Numbered from the stretch's first letter, positions 1 through 7,879 are shown. The stretch is 10,617 nt of DNA from Streptosporangiaceae bacterium (GCA_030052355.1 JASIGS010000605.1:1-10617); one strand, 5' to 3'. The notes: generated from the letters alone by a model not told the origin. Numbers and translations: made by a program.

Positions 1-19
1 CAACGCGTCTTGAGCGGAA

Positions 20-1183
20 TCAGTTCCGGTAGGGGCGGAAGAAAGCGCGCAGTTCCTGCGCGTAGAAGTCTGGATCTTCAAGCGGTGCGAAGTGCCCGCC
101 GCGCGGGGCCTGGGTGAACCGCACGAGGTTCGTGGTGCGCTCCAGCCACGTCCTCGGCGGCTGGCTGATGTTGCCGGGGTACAGCGTGAAGCCAGATGGC
201 ACCTCGACCCTGCGGGCTTGCTGCGCGGCCGGGATCTGACCGTTCGCGCGATACATGCGCATCGACGAGCCGATGGTCTCGGTGAGCCAGTAGATCGTGA
301 CGTTGGTGAGGACTTCGTCCATCGTGAAGGACCGCGAGATGTCGCCGCCGCAGTCGCTCCATGCCCGCATCTTCTCGACGATCCACGCGGCGAGACCAGC
401 CGGGGAATCGGTGAGCCCGACCGCCGCGGTCTGCGGCTTGGTGCGGTGCATCGCCATGTAGGCGCCCTCGGCCGCGCCCCACGCCACCATGTCCGCCATC
501 CAGGCGCGCTCCTCTGGCGTCAGGTCGGCGGGGTCCCCGAGGTAGACCGGTACGCCCGCGTCCATGCGGTGCACGGCCGCGACCTGTTCGGGGTAGTTCA
601 GCGCGAGGTAGTTGCTCACGCCGCTGCCGATGTCCCCGCCGACGGCGCCGAACCGCTGGTAGCCGAGGCCGTCCAGCAGGCGGGCCCACAGGCCCGCGAC
701 GTCGATCGCGTCGAGCGGCAGGCCGGTCGGCCGGTCGGAGTATCCGTAGCCGGGCATGTCGGGCACCACCACGTCGAACGCGTCGGCGGGGTCACCGCCG
801 TGTGCCGCCGGGTCGGTCAGTAGCGGGATGACCTTCGTGTAGCGCCAGAACGAGTCCGGCCAGCCGTGGCAGAGAACCAGCGGCAGCACCGGGCCGGCCG
901 GGTTGACGGCCCGGGCGTGCACGTAGTGAATGCCGAGCCCGTCGAGCCGGGCGCGGAAGCGCGGGAACTCGGACAGGGCCTTCTCCTGGGCTGGCCAGTC
1001 GAAGCCGTCGGCCCAGTAGGCGACCAGGTCGCGGAGGTAAGCGAGATCCGTGCCGAGGGACCAGCCGGCGTCCTCGGGCGCGTCCGGCCAGCGCGTGGCA
1101 CGCAGCCGGGCGCGCAGGTCCGCGAGCGCCTCCGGGGAGGCTTGGACGGTGAACGGCTCGGGAAGGAACGCGGATTGCGGCAT
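20..1183 (-). CDS. Epoxide hydrolase-like alpha/beta hydrolase (EHN-domain family)
   Basis: A 387-residue protein of the microsomal-type epoxide hydrolase family, which hydrolyses epoxides to diols through an aspartyl ester. The first ~105 residues look like the EHN lid-clamp domain (LRARLRATRWPD, then a WPAQEKALSEFPRF stretch). The alpha/beta-hydrolase core follows: oxyanion motif HGWPDS at 106-111, a PGYGYSD segment at 144-150, and nucleophile elbow GGDIGS with Asp184. The lid includes YMAMHRTKPQT and RMYRAN, which offer candidate epoxide-polarising tyrosines. The catalytic base is His364 in RGGHFAPLEDP. The position where relatives usually carry the Asp/Glu of the charge relay (FPxD/E-I) reads YPGNI, so Asn338 stands there. 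The start is well supported: AGGAG lies 6 nt upstream of the ATG. Likely cytosolic, with no signal peptide. A 244-bp gap separates it from the ABC operon on the same strand, so it is probably transcribed separately. Substrate unknown; family assignment is confident. Confidence 0.9.
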   Translation of the reverse strand: MPQSAFLPEPFTVQASPEALADLRARLRATRWPDAPEDAGWSLGTDLAYLRDLVAYWADGFDWPAQEKALSEFPRFRARLDGLGIHYVHARAVNPAGPVLPLVLCHGWPDSFWRYTKVIPLLTDPAAHGGDPADAFDVVVPDMPGYGYSDRPTGLPLDAIDVAGLWARLLDGLGYQRFGAVGGDIGSGVSNYLALNYPEQVAAVHRMDAGVPVYLGDPADLTPEERAWMADMVAWGAAEGAYMAMHRTKPQTAAVGLTDSPAGLAAWIVEKMRAWSDCGGDISRSFTMDEVLTNVTIYWLTETIGSSMRMYRANGQIPAAQQARRVEVPSGFTLYPGNISQPPRTWLERTTNLVRFTQAPRGGHFAPLEDPDFYAQELRAFFRPYRN

Positions 1184-1212
1184 GCCTTGCTCCTATGTCT
1201 AGCTGCCTGGCC

Positions 1213-1229
1213 GAGCCGCACGGCGGCTC
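1213..1229. repeat. Perfect 6-bp inverted repeat in the leader of the epoxide hydrolase gene
   Basis: GAGCCG and CGGCTC flank a 5-nt loop. It sits between the candidate promoter and the ribosome binding site of the 20-1183 gene, so it could be an operator or an RNA hairpin in the leader. It has no T-tract on either strand, so an intrinsic terminator is unlikely. Confidence 0.3.
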
Positions 1230-1256
1230 CCACTTCGTACCACCGACGCCTGCTCG

Positions 1257-1285
1257 ACCCTGACCAGCTTCATCAACGCAGTCAA
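1257..1285 (-). promoter_or_regulatory. Candidate promoter for the epoxide hydrolase gene
   Basis: Read on the minus strand, TTGACT (1280-1285) is a good -35 box. Exactly 17 nt later comes CAGGGT (1257-1262), a one-mismatch fit to TANNNT. The predicted start would leave a ~65-nt leader before the ATG at 1183. The -35 lies inside a short direct repeat, GCGTTGA twice at 9-bp pitch, which might be an operator. This is pattern matching only. Confidence 0.3.
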
Positions 1286-1324
1286 CGCGCATGCAGGTAA
1301 GAAGATAACGGCCGCAACCGCGCG

Positions 1325-1377
1325 TCGAGCGCCTAGCCGCGGGCGGCTCATCGCGCATGCGCCCGGCGTTGGCTCGA
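1325..1377 (-). terminator. Possible structured 3' end of the ABC transporter operon
   Basis: This region lies about 50 nt beyond the permease stop codon. Outer arms TCGAGC/GCTCGA and GCC/GGC can pair around a 4-nt bulge. They enclose a perfect AGCCGC-GG-GCGGCT hairpin (1335-1348) and the palindrome GCGCATGCGC (1353-1362). High-GC hairpins without a U-tract are common downstream of actinobacterial genes, but nothing here proves termination. Confidence 0.25.
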
Positions 1378-1427
1378 GAAAGCCGGGACCCGTCACGACG
1401 GCTCGGTCCTGGCCAGCCGCACTGGTC

Positions 1428-2645
1428 TCACATGCTCCACAGGGCTTGGGTCGGTGACATGCGCGCGGCGCGCAGCGCGGGCCAGAGGCCGGCCAGAGCT
1501 CCGATCAGGACGGCCGCACCTATCCCGCCAACCCAGGCGAGGACGGGGATCACGACGAGTTCGTGCTTGGCGATGGCGTAGATAGCGGTGGAAAGGGCTC
1601 CTGCTCCAACGCCGGCTGCGCCGCCGAGGACGGCGAGCAGGACGGCTTCGGCGAGGAACTGGGCGCGGATATGGGCTCTGGTGGCCCCGAGGGCGCGGCG
1701 CAGCCCGATCTCTGACCTGCGCTCGAGGACGGAGATGATCATGATGTTGGCGACTCCGACCGCCCCGACGAGCAGGGCAACGGCGCCCAGCCCCAGGAAG
1801 AGGCCGTTGAACGCACCCTCGGCGTCGGCTTGGGCGACGAGGGCGGCTGACGGCAGGGATACATCGACCCCGCCGGGATTCTCAGGGTTGGCCTGTGCCG
1901 CGAGCACACTGTGGACGGCTGTGGTGGCGGCCGGACTGCTGGCGGTGCGCACGTAGATGGTGGACGGGTGTCCGTCGAAGCCGAGGTAGCGCTCGGCAGC
2001 CGAAAAGCCTACGAGGACCGACGCGTCGATCTCCGGGGCGTAGCTGGCGGGGGTGGGGTTGAGGATGCCGGCTACGTAGAACCACATGTCGTCGAGCCAG
2101 ATCCGCTCGCCGAAGAACACCCGGTCGATCCCGAGCCGCTGGGCGGCCGACGCGCCGAGCACACAGACGGGCTCCTGAGCCGTCGCCGCGTTCAGGAACC
2201 TGCCCGCCGCCAGGCTAGTCCCGACGGTGCGCGGCAGGCCGAGGCTGGCCGCGTCGATGCCGATGGCGTTGGTGTCAATGGCGGGGATCAGCGGGCTGCG
2301 GTAGACGTTGCCGGTGACTGAGCCGGTGTCCTGGACTCCGGTTACCCCGTCGATACGAGCGATCATGGCGGGGGCAGCCGTCGGCAGCTCGACGGTCTGG
2401 CCGGAAAGAGTCTGGCCGTTCTGCGCCACGAGCAGGTTGGTGCCGAGGGCCGAGATCTCGCTGAGCAGGCCGGCCTTGGCGGACGAGGACAGCCCGAGCA
2501 CGGCCACGATGGCGGCCACGCCGATCGCGATGCCGAGCGCCGACAGCGCGGCTCTCAGCTTCCTGGTGCGCAGTCCGATCGTCGACAGCCGGAGAAGGTC
2601 GGGCGGGCGCAGCTTCCGCACCGCGAGGTTCTGCGTGGTAGTCAC
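1428..2645 (-). CDS. MacB/FtsX-type ABC transporter permease
   Basis: A 405-residue inner-membrane subunit of a type VII (MacB-like) ABC transporter. TM1 is at about 34-52. It is followed by an extracytoplasmic MacB_PCD-like domain of ~220 residues (60-280). Three C-terminal helices make the FtsX domain (about 281-305, 330-356 and 366-388). The segment after TM2, [19 protein letters not shown] (308-326), is the classic coupling region that contacts the ATPase, and [11 protein letters not shown] near the C-terminus is also typical. The start is GTG, overlapping the ATPase stop as GTGA (2642-2645), so translation is coupled. It is the last gene of the operon. In the family, such permeases do not form a channel through the membrane but transmit ATPase movements to a periplasmic chamber. 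Substrate unknown. Confidence 0.92.
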   Translation of the reverse strand: MTTTQNLAVRKLRPPDLLRLSTIGLRTRKLRAALSALGIAIGVAAIVAVLGLSSSAKAGLLSEISALGTNLLVAQNGQTLSGQTVELPTAAPAMIARIDGVTGVQDTGSVTGNVYRSPLIPAIDTNAIGIDAASLGLPRTVGTSLAAGRFLNAATAQEPVCVLGASAAQRLGIDRVFFGERIWLDDMWFYVAGILNPTPASYAPEIDASVLVGFSAAERYLGFDGHPSTIYVRTASSPAATTAVHSVLAAQANPENPGGVDVSLPSAALVAQADAEGAFNGLFLGLGAVALLVGAVGVANIMIISVLERRSEIGLRRALGATRAHIRAQFLAEAVLLAVLGGAAGVGAGALSTAIYAIAKHELVVIPVLAWVGGIGAAVLIGALAGLWPALRAARMSPTQALWSM

Positions 2646-3451
2646 TGCTGTGCTTCCTCATGACCAGCCCGGTCACCACGGACTGGCCGTGACCGCCCGG
2701 GGTGCTGCGCGCTGTCGCAGACGATCTCACCGTCCAGCATCTCGATGCGCCGGTGCGCACGGGCCGCGATGTCGCGGTCGTGCGTGATGACCACGATGGT
2801 CACCCCGAGGCCGTGCAGTTTCTCGAGCAGCCCCAGGATCGCCTGCCCGGTCGCCTGGTCGAGATTGCCGGTTGGTTCGTCGGCCAACACGATCGCGGGC
2901 CTGCCCACCAGAGCCCGGGCGATTGCCACCCGCTGGCGCTGACCGCCCGACAGCTGGGTGGGGCGGGCGTGGGGTCGCTCGTGCAGTCCGACCAGCGCGA
3001 GGGCGTCGATGGCGCGCGCGCGCCGTTCGGTCATCGGCACACCCGCGTAGAGAAGCCCGTCGGCGACGTTGTCCAGGACGCTTTCGTGCTCGGCCAAGAA
3101 GAACTGCTGGAACACGAACCCGATCCGGGTAGCGCGCAATGCAGCCAGCTCCTTGTCCGACAGCTGTTCCACGTCCACGCCGGTGACGCGCACTCGGCCG
3201 GTGGTAGGCCGGTCCAAGGTCCCCATCAAGTGCAGCAAGGTGGTCTTGCCAGACCCCGAAGGGCCCACGATGCCTACCAGCTCGCCGGGGGCGACGGCGA
3301 AGGAGACGTCGCGCAGTGCGGTAACCGGCGGCTCGCTCGGGTAGACCTTGGTGACCTGGTCGACCTCGAGCACCGGCCGGGGTTCGCCGGTCCGGGCCGG
3401 CAGGCTGGCGCCGAACTCGCGGGTGCCCAGGGTGGTGGGGTCGGCGCTCAT
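2642..3451 (-). CDS. MacB/LolD-type ABC transporter ATP-binding protein
   Basis: A 269-residue cytoplasmic ATPase that should dimerise beneath the 1428-2645 permease. All nucleotide-binding motifs are intact: Walker A GPSGSGKT (63-70), Q-loop Gln115, signature LSGGQ (167-171), Walker B IVLADE (187-192, catalytic Glu192), D-loop NLD, and H-loop His224 in [13 protein letters not shown] and the Q-loop context FVFQQFFL are typical of the LolD/MacB/FtsE group. Compared with a minimal LolD it has ~25 extra N-terminal residues and a ~25-residue charged, low-complexity tail ([16 protein letters not shown]). The ATG overlaps the adaptor stop as ATGA (3448-3451), and its own stop overlaps the permease GTG. 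Confidence 0.95.
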   Translation of the reverse strand: MSADPTTLGTREFGASLPARTGEPRPVLEVDQVTKVYPSEPPVTALRDVSFAVAPGELVGIVGPSGSGKTTLLHLMGTLDRPTTGRVRVTGVDVEQLSDKELAALRATRIGFVFQQFFLAEHESVLDNVADGLLYAGVPMTERRARAIDALALVGLHERPHARPTQLSGGQRQRVAIARALVGRPAIVLADEPTGNLDQATGQAILGLLEKLHGLGVTIVVITHDRDIAARAHRRIEMLDGEIVCDSAQHPGRSRPVRGDRAGHEEAQQ

Positions 3452-4983
3452 AGGTTCGGCACCACCACGCGCTGCCCGGCGGTCAACCCTGTCCCAGTGA
3501 CCTGAACCAGGCCGTCGGCGTCGTCGAAGAGGCCCAGGGTGACGCTTACCAGATGGTGGGCACCCTCGGCACCGACGACCTCCACCGCGTAGCCCCCGTC
3601 GGTCTGCGCCAGCAGGGCATCGACAGGCACGACCAGCGCATTGGTGACCGTGCGGGTGGTGATCGTCACGTCCACGGGCGCGTGGTCCCAGGTTCCGGTG
3701 GCGGCCGAGTCGGTCGGCTTAACCAGCACCGCGATGGTGGGCGACCCGCCGTCTTGTCCTCCGGTGGCGACGGCTCCCACCGAAGAGATAACGCCTGGGG
3801 TGTTCTCGTTGTCGGGCAATGTAATGGTGACTCGGTCACCCACCGCCACCTCGGACTGCTCGCTGGCGTCTAGTGCGATGCTGACCTGGCGCGTGGTGGA
3901 AGTCGCCGTCAGCACGGTGTTCGCGCCACCACCGCCACTCCCACCGCCACCGCCGCCACCATCTCCACCCCCGACAGGCGCGCCGACCACGGGCGTGACC
4001 GACGTGACCCGGATCGGACCGGGCTCGAACACCACCTCGCCGAGCAGGACCTGACCGGTGGCCGGCAGGCCGTGCGCCTGCTGCCAGCGCCCTACAGCGG
4101 CGGACGTGGCACCCGAGTAGTGGTTGCTCTGCGTCAGCCCATCGCCATAGCCGAGAGCGATCAGGTCACGGGTCAGCTCGCCCACGTCTGCGCCATCAGC
4201 CATGCCGACGTAGAACGCCCGGTAAGCAGGGACCGGCCCGTACAGCAGCAGCACAGGCTCGTCGCTGATCGAGTAGACAGGCTGGTCCTGCCGGATCACC
4301 GTGCCTGCGCCCGGCAACCAGGTATAGGTCGAGCCCGGGTCGGTCGCGGTGGCCAGGAGCGAGGCCAAGGTGGCCCGGTCACCCGCCAGCTTGACCCGGT
4401 CGGCGCCGACCTCGGCCTGAGCCTGGTCGTCGCTGGTCTTCGCGGCCGCTTCGGCGATGCTCAGCTGCTGCCGGGCCTGGGTCAGACTGATTTCGTCCTG
4501 GCTGACCTTCTGGGTGTCCTCGCTGCACGCGGCCGAGGACGCACCCGCCCCGGCGCAGGCATCCTTTGCCGCGGCCTGATCCGAGCCGAGGGTCGTGGAG
4601 GCGGTGCTGACGTCGGCTTGATCCGCTGCGATCGTCCGGTCACCGACCGCCTGCTCGTCCGATTCTGCCTGCTCGGCCGCCGAGAGAGCCTGCTGGTCCT
4701 CCGACACGGTCTGCTGCGCCTGGTCGACCTCCTGAGCGCTCGTCCCCGACGGATTAGCGATGGTCAGGGAGCCGGCGTAGCCGAGGGTCGCCGATACCTG
4801 CGTCTGGGAGGACAGGTCCTGGCGGGATACGGTGTAGAGCCCCGTCGGGTCCGCGTTACCGACCACGCCCCGGCTGGCCGCCCGGGAGGCGAAGGCCCTG
4901 GTAACCGCCACCCCGGCGCCGGCCGCGATCAAGACCAACGCGACCGTGATCACCCAAGTCGCCGCGCGCCGACCTCGTCTCAT
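3448..4983 (-). CDS. Membrane-anchored HlyD/MacA-like adaptor with peptidoglycan-binding domain
   Basis: A 511-residue protein. A cytoplasmic MRRGRR head and one TM helix (about 9-30) anchor it with the bulk outside. Residues 82-210 are Ala/Gln/Asp/Glu-rich and look like the antiparallel coiled-coil hairpin of HlyD/MacA adaptors. Cys143 and Cys153 sit at its middle, where the hairpin should turn. A peptidoglycan_binding_1 domain follows at about 266-312 ([14 protein letters not shown] ... [12 protein letters not shown]). Then come a glycine linker (338-353) and beta-barrel segments to the C-terminus, including [20 protein letters not shown] and [12 protein letters not shown] placed the start at 4983 because it overlaps the lipoprotein stop as ATGA (4980-4983) and immediately gives a signal-anchor. 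The frame stays open to 5526, but that extension is an Arg/Pro-rich shadow of the lipoprotein gene. It should link the MacB-type permease to the cell wall. Confidence 0.88.
   Translation of the reverse strand: MRRGRRAATWVITVALVLIAAGAGVAVTRAFASRAASRGVVGNADPTGLYTVSRQDLSSQTQVSATLGYAGSLTIANPSGTSAQEVDQAQQTVSEDQQALSAAEQAESDEQAVGDRTIAADQADVSTASTTLGSDQAAAKDACAGAGASSAACSEDTQKVSQDEISLTQARQQLSIAEAAAKTSDDQAQAEVGADRVKLAGDRATLASLLATATDPGSTYTWLPGAGTVIRQDQPVYSISDEPVLLLYGPVPAYRAFYVGMADGADVGELTRDLIALGYGDGLTQSNHYSGATSAAVGRWQQAHGLPATGQVLLGEVVFEPGPIRVTSVTPVVGAPVGGGDGGGGGGGSGGGGANTVLTATSTTRQVSIALDASEQSEVAVGDRVTITLPDNENTPGVISSVGAVATGGQDGGSPTIAVLVKPTDSAATGTWDHAPVDVTITTRTVTNALVVPVDALLAQTDGGYAVEVVGAEGAHHLVSVTLGLFDDADGLVQVTGTGLTAGQRVVVPNL
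3926..3972. repeat. Low-complexity glycine-codon tract in the adaptor gene
   Basis: An imperfect trinucleotide run (CCACCG-like on the plus strand) encodes 16 residues, 338-353 of the adaptor, that are Gly except for one Asp and one Ser. It forms a flexible linker inside the protein. Such runs are prone to length change by slippage. Confidence 0.85.
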
Positions 4984-5624
4984 CCTGCTGACCCGCTGTA
5001 GGGCAGTCCCCTGGGGATGAGTTTCTGACAGATCTTGAATGCCCGGATGAACTGTGGCGAGTTGAGGTCGACGAGGTGGGAGAGCATCGGGAACTCGACC
5101 TGGCCGTCGGCGAAGGCGGGCTCGGGAAAGCTGATGATCCCGTGCGACCGCATGCATGCAGCCGCTCTGAGGTAGTAGGCCTGCTGCTGCGGGGTAACCG
5201 TGTGGCTGGGCTGCCCGCTCAGCGACTGTCCGGCGGGGAGCAGGTGTTTGCAGGCGTTCTGGGCCGACTGGGCTTGCGAATTGCTGACCGCGCCCTCCGC
5301 GCTGATAACACTTTGCTTGGGGATCCCCCCGCTGCTGGTGGGGTCCGGAAAGTCCGGCACGCCGTGGGAGCGCATGCAGGACGCGTACGCCAGGAGCCCC
5401 GTTGCTTGCGTACCACCGCTCGTCGTCGAGCCGCTGGCCGCGCCGGACGCCGGCGAACCGCCACCGCACGCGGCAACGGCCACGCCGACGGCGAGGATTC
5501 CAGCGATCATGAAAGCGGCGATGCACCGGCGCCGCCCGCCGCCGGGTTGGCTTCTGCCTACTGGGCAGGGTGACTGTGAGTTCACGGCAGCCAGCGTCCC
5601 GGCCGGCTGCGGCGGCCGCATCAC
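4980..5624 (-). CDS. Lipoprotein with two Cys-MRSHG repeats, function unknown
   Basis: A 214-residue protein and the first gene of the export operon. RRRC, a hydrophobic stretch and lipobox VAAC (Cys53, followed by GGGS) mark a lipid-anchored extracytoplasmic protein with a Ser/Gly/Thr-rich tether. The mature part is a tandem duplication. Repeat 1 is Cys83-MRSHG-VPDFPDP ... Cys125-KHLLPAG. Repeat 2 is Cys157-MRSHG-IISFPEP ... Cys199-QKLIPRG. The Cys-Cys distance is exactly 42 residues in both, which suggests two equivalent disulfide-closed modules. I know similar CMRxHG-x-PxFPxP proteins from actinobacteria only as hypothetical proteins. Three starts compete: GTG 5624, ATG 5621, and GTG 5585, which would give a more usual ~40-residue signal peptide. 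The stop overlaps the adaptor ATG. A role in ligand capture or adaptor assembly is inference from position. Confidence 0.85.
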   Translation of the reverse strand: MMRPPQPAGTLAAVNSQSPCPVGRSQPGGGRRRCIAAFMIAGILAVGVAVAACGGGSPASGAASGSTTSGGTQATGLLAYASCMRSHGVPDFPDPTSSGGIPKQSVISAEGAVSNSQAQSAQNACKHLLPAGQSLSGQPSHTVTPQQQAYYLRAAACMRSHGIISFPEPAFADGQVEFPMLSHLVDLNSPQFIRAFKICQKLIPRGLPYSGSAG

Positions 5625-5635
5625 GCGTCAGCGGT

Positions 5636-5671
5636 AGGGAGGCTCCCTCGTCGGAGGGATACGCCCGAGGG
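5636..5671. promoter_or_regulatory. Inverted-repeat cluster in the divergent promoter region, candidate response-regulator operator
   Basis: Only 69 bp separate the first codons of the two divergent operons, and half of it is symmetric sequence. AGGGAG-g-CTCCCT (5636-5648) is a perfect palindrome. Its right arm is reused in TCCCTC-gtcg-GAGGGA (5644-5659), also perfect. CGAGGG (5666-5671) adds a further complementary arm to CCCTCG at 5645-5650. Several copies of one GAGGGA-like half-site in a divergent promoter are what a dimeric LuxR-type regulator would use. Leaders on both sides must be very short; TAGCGT (5682-5687) could be a -10 box giving a nearly leaderless kinase mRNA. Confidence 0.5.
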
Positions 5672-5693
5672 TGCGCGCAGGTAGCGTGCAGGT

Positions 5694-7193
5694 GTGCTGG
5701 ACAGGGTGCGACGCAGGGCCTTGGGAATGTCGGGCCGTCTGATCGCTTCCTACATTCTCGTCACGCTAACCGTTGTGGTGCTGGTCGAGGTGCTCGTGGT
5801 CGGCTCCCAGACATACTCCCTGGGTAGAGAGGATCAGCTCCAGGCCAGGGTGGACGCCACCGCGAAGAGCTACGCTCTGCAACTCGGCAGCCGCTATCCC
5901 GGCGGCGTGCCGACCGGAACTGTGCTCGGCAGCCCTGGCCAGCCGGCCCGGCCGGGGCAGGACGGGCCGGCGGCAGCGGATGGCACGCTGGTCGTGCCGG
6001 CGATCAGCGGGCCTATCCAGAGCCAGCAACCGGTCACTGCGGTGGTCGCGATCGCCGCCGACGGCAAGGTCATCGCGTCCTCAGTGCCATCCCGGTACCC
6101 GCCTGGACGCGCCGCGGCCAGCGAAATTCCCACCCAAGCCACTGGCCCACGCATTAAAGGCGGCAATGTGCCCACGAGGTACGGCACTGTGCTCTTCTCG
6201 GTCTGGCACGTGGGTCGCGCGGGCACCAAGGCACCGGCAGCAGCGCCGCGGGCGGTCGCCTACGTCTATGCGCAGGCGCCATGGTCACCCGGGTTCATCA
6301 ACCCCATCAGCGCCTGGAGCCAGCTTGGCCAGCTCGACCAGCGTCCCGCACTGATATCGGCCGACTTCGGGCTGCTCGTCGCCATCGTGCCGGTGGGCGT
6401 GATGTTCGGGCTGCTGGTCTCATGGCGCCTCATCCGGCGGATACGCCGTCTGGAACGAGCAACCCTGGCAGTCGCCGACGGCGACTACACCGTCACCCTG
6501 CCCGTGTCCGGGCGCGACGAGATCGGCGAACTCGAGGCGAACTTCACTTCCATGACGCGCCAGCTGCGCTCCGCGCTGGCCGCTGAGCGGCGGCGCGCAA
6601 CCGGCGACGCGCGCGCAGCAGAGCGAGCCCGGATCGCACGGGAGGTCCATGACGCGATCTCCCAGCACCTGTTCGCGCTGCGGATGATCGCGGCCGGGAT
6701 GCGGAGGGCCGACCCCGGCAACCAGCAGGCACAGGCGATCGAGCGCATCAGCGAGGACGCGCTGCGCGACATGCAGGCACTCCTGATCGAGTTGCGTCCG
6801 GCTACCCTCGACGGTGCCGGGCTGGCGCCCGCGCTACAAGAGATATGCGCGGCTTACCACGACAGGCTCGGCGTCGCCGTCGAAGCCAGCCTTGATGACG
6901 TCTCGGTCTCCGCGCCCGTCGAGCACGCGTTGCTGCGCATCACCCAGGAAGCGTGCGCCAACGCCGTCAGGCACGGCAACGCTCGTCGGCTTGCCATCTC
7001 GATGACCCGCCAAGACGGGCACGTCGAGCTTGCGGTCCGTGACACCGGCACCGGCTTCGACCCGGCCAGACCGCACCCGGGCTCCGGGCTGGCCCACATC
7101 CGTGAGCGAGTCGCAGAACTCGGCGGCACGCTGGACATCGACAGCGCACCCGGGCGCGGAGCGGCGGTCACGGTCCGGGTGCCGGTGTCATGA
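5694..7193 (+). CDS. NarL-family sensor histidine kinase (HisKA_3)
   Basis: A 499-residue membrane sensor. TM1 (about 17-37) and TM2 (about 226-245) bracket a ~185-residue extracytoplasmic sensor domain with a low-complexity Gly/Pro/Ala patch near 82-100. It includes the segment VVAIAADGKVIASSVP, reminiscent of Cache/PAS-like folds but not assignable with confidence. A HAMP linker (about 245-298) has the typical DEIGELEANFTSM end. The HisKA_3 box RARIAREVHDAISQHLFALRM carries phospho-acceptor His319. The ATPase domain shows the N-box (Glu419, Asn423), DTGTGFD (Asp450-Asp456) and GSGL (463-466), so it should be active. The start is GTG 5694, which lacks a clear Shine-Dalgarno; ATG 5727 is a possible alternative. 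The TGA overlaps the regulator ATG. It is divergent from the export operon it probably controls. Confidence 0.93.
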   Translation: MLDRVRRRALGMSGRLIASYILVTLTVVVLVEVLVVGSQTYSLGREDQLQARVDATAKSYALQLGSRYPGGVPTGTVLGSPGQPARPGQDGPAAADGTLVVPAISGPIQSQQPVTAVVAIAADGKVIASSVPSRYPPGRAAASEIPTQATGPRIKGGNVPTRYGTVLFSVWHVGRAGTKAPAAAPRAVAYVYAQAPWSPGFINPISAWSQLGQLDQRPALISADFGLLVAIVPVGVMFGLLVSWRLIRRIRRLERATLAVADGDYTVTLPVSGRDEIGELEANFTSMTRQLRSALAAERRRATGDARAAERARIAREVHDAISQHLFALRMIAAGMRRADPGNQQAQAIERISEDALRDMQALLIELRPATLDGAGLAPALQEICAAYHDRLGVAVEASLDDVSVSAPVEHALLRITQEACANAVRHGNARRLAISMTRQDGHVELAVRDTGTGFDPARPHPGSGLAHIRERVAELGGTLDIDSAPGRGAAVTVRVPVS

Positions 7194-7879
7194 CCATTCG
7201 CGTGGTGATTGCCGACGACCACCGCGTCGTCCGGGACGGACTGATCTACCTGCTCGGCCAGGAGCCAGACGTCGAGGTGGCGGGCGAAGCGGGAGACGGC
7301 AGGCAGACGGTAGACGTCGTCGTCGCCACCCGCCCGGACGTGCTGCTGCTCGACCTGTACATGCCGGAACTGGACGGGCACGCCGTGCTTGACGCGCTGC
7401 ACAGCATGCAGCACCGGCCGGCTGTCGTCGTGCTCACCTCCGCCACCGACGACGAACACCTCGTCCGCGCCGTCCACGCCGGCGCGACCTCCTACCTGCT
7501 GAAGACCGCTCCGGCCGATGACGTCATTGCCGCCGTCCGCGACGCCGCCGCCGGCACCGCCAACCTCAGCCCGGAGCTACTGACCCGGCTCACCCAGGCA
7601 CTCCGCAGGCCACCGCCACCGGACCCGCTGCAGCCGCTCTCACCACGCGAACGCGAAGTACTCCAGCTGATCGCGCGCGGTCACAGTAACCGGCAGATCG
7701 CCAGGGACCTGGCGATCGGCGAGCAGACTGTCAAGACCCACGTCCGCAACATCCTCACCAAGCTCGACCTGCAAGACCGTGTCCAGGCAGCCATCTTCGC
7801 GCTGCGCCACCGAGCCGATGGCGACGAGGATCGTGGGCGATCCCGCGTGAATCCGGTAGCCAGGAACCAGGACTCATGA
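7190..7879 (+). CDS. NarL/FixJ-type response regulator (REC + LuxR HTH)
   Basis: A 229-residue cytoplasmic DNA-binding regulator, partner of the 5694-7193 kinase. The receiver domain (about 3-120) has the acidic pair Asp9-Asp10, phospho-acceptor Asp55 in LDLYMPELDG, switch Thr83 and Lys105. After a short Pro-rich linker (RRPPPPDP) comes a LuxR-type helix-turn-helix (about 148-205) with LSPREREVLQLIARGHSNRQIA and the recognition-helix region QTVKTHVRNILTKL. About 20 charged residues follow, which is longer than many relatives. The ATG overlaps the kinase stop as ATGA (7190-7193). Its most obvious target is the inverted-repeat cluster at 5636-5671. The stop overlaps a further ATG at 7876, hinting that the operon once continued. 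Confidence 0.95.
   Translation: MTIRVVIADDHRVVRDGLIYLLGQEPDVEVAGEAGDGRQTVDVVVATRPDVLLLDLYMPELDGHAVLDALHSMQHRPAVVVLTSATDDEHLVRAVHAGATSYLLKTAPADDVIAAVRDAAAGTANLSPELLTRLTQALRRPPPPDPLQPLSPREREVLQLIARGHSNRQIARDLAIGEQTVKTHVRNILTKLDLQDRVQAAIFALRHRADGDEDRGRSRVNPVARNQDS

Noticed and set aside
92..1300. Open frames on the plus strand and in other registers opposite the epoxide hydrolase
   Set aside because: All are low-complexity shadows expected from high GC; the minus-strand gene has catalytic motifs and a ribosome binding site.
1353..1362. Palindrome GCGCATGCGC as an attachment or protein-binding site
   Set aside because: A 10-bp alternating GC-rich palindrome is expected often at this base composition, and no integrase or second copy is present.
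4072..5001. 309-codon open frame on the plus strand opposite the adaptor
   Set aside because: Its translation is Arg/Gly/Val-rich with no recognisable motif. It mirrors the codon bias of the adaptor gene, whose domains are clear.
3448..5526. Adaptor frame extended upstream to 5526 (692 residues)
   Set aside because: The extra ~180 residues are Arg/Pro/His-rich and antisense-like in character, lie fully within the lipoprotein gene in another register, and lack a signal sequence. The ATG at 4983 gives an ATGA overlap and an immediate membrane anchor.
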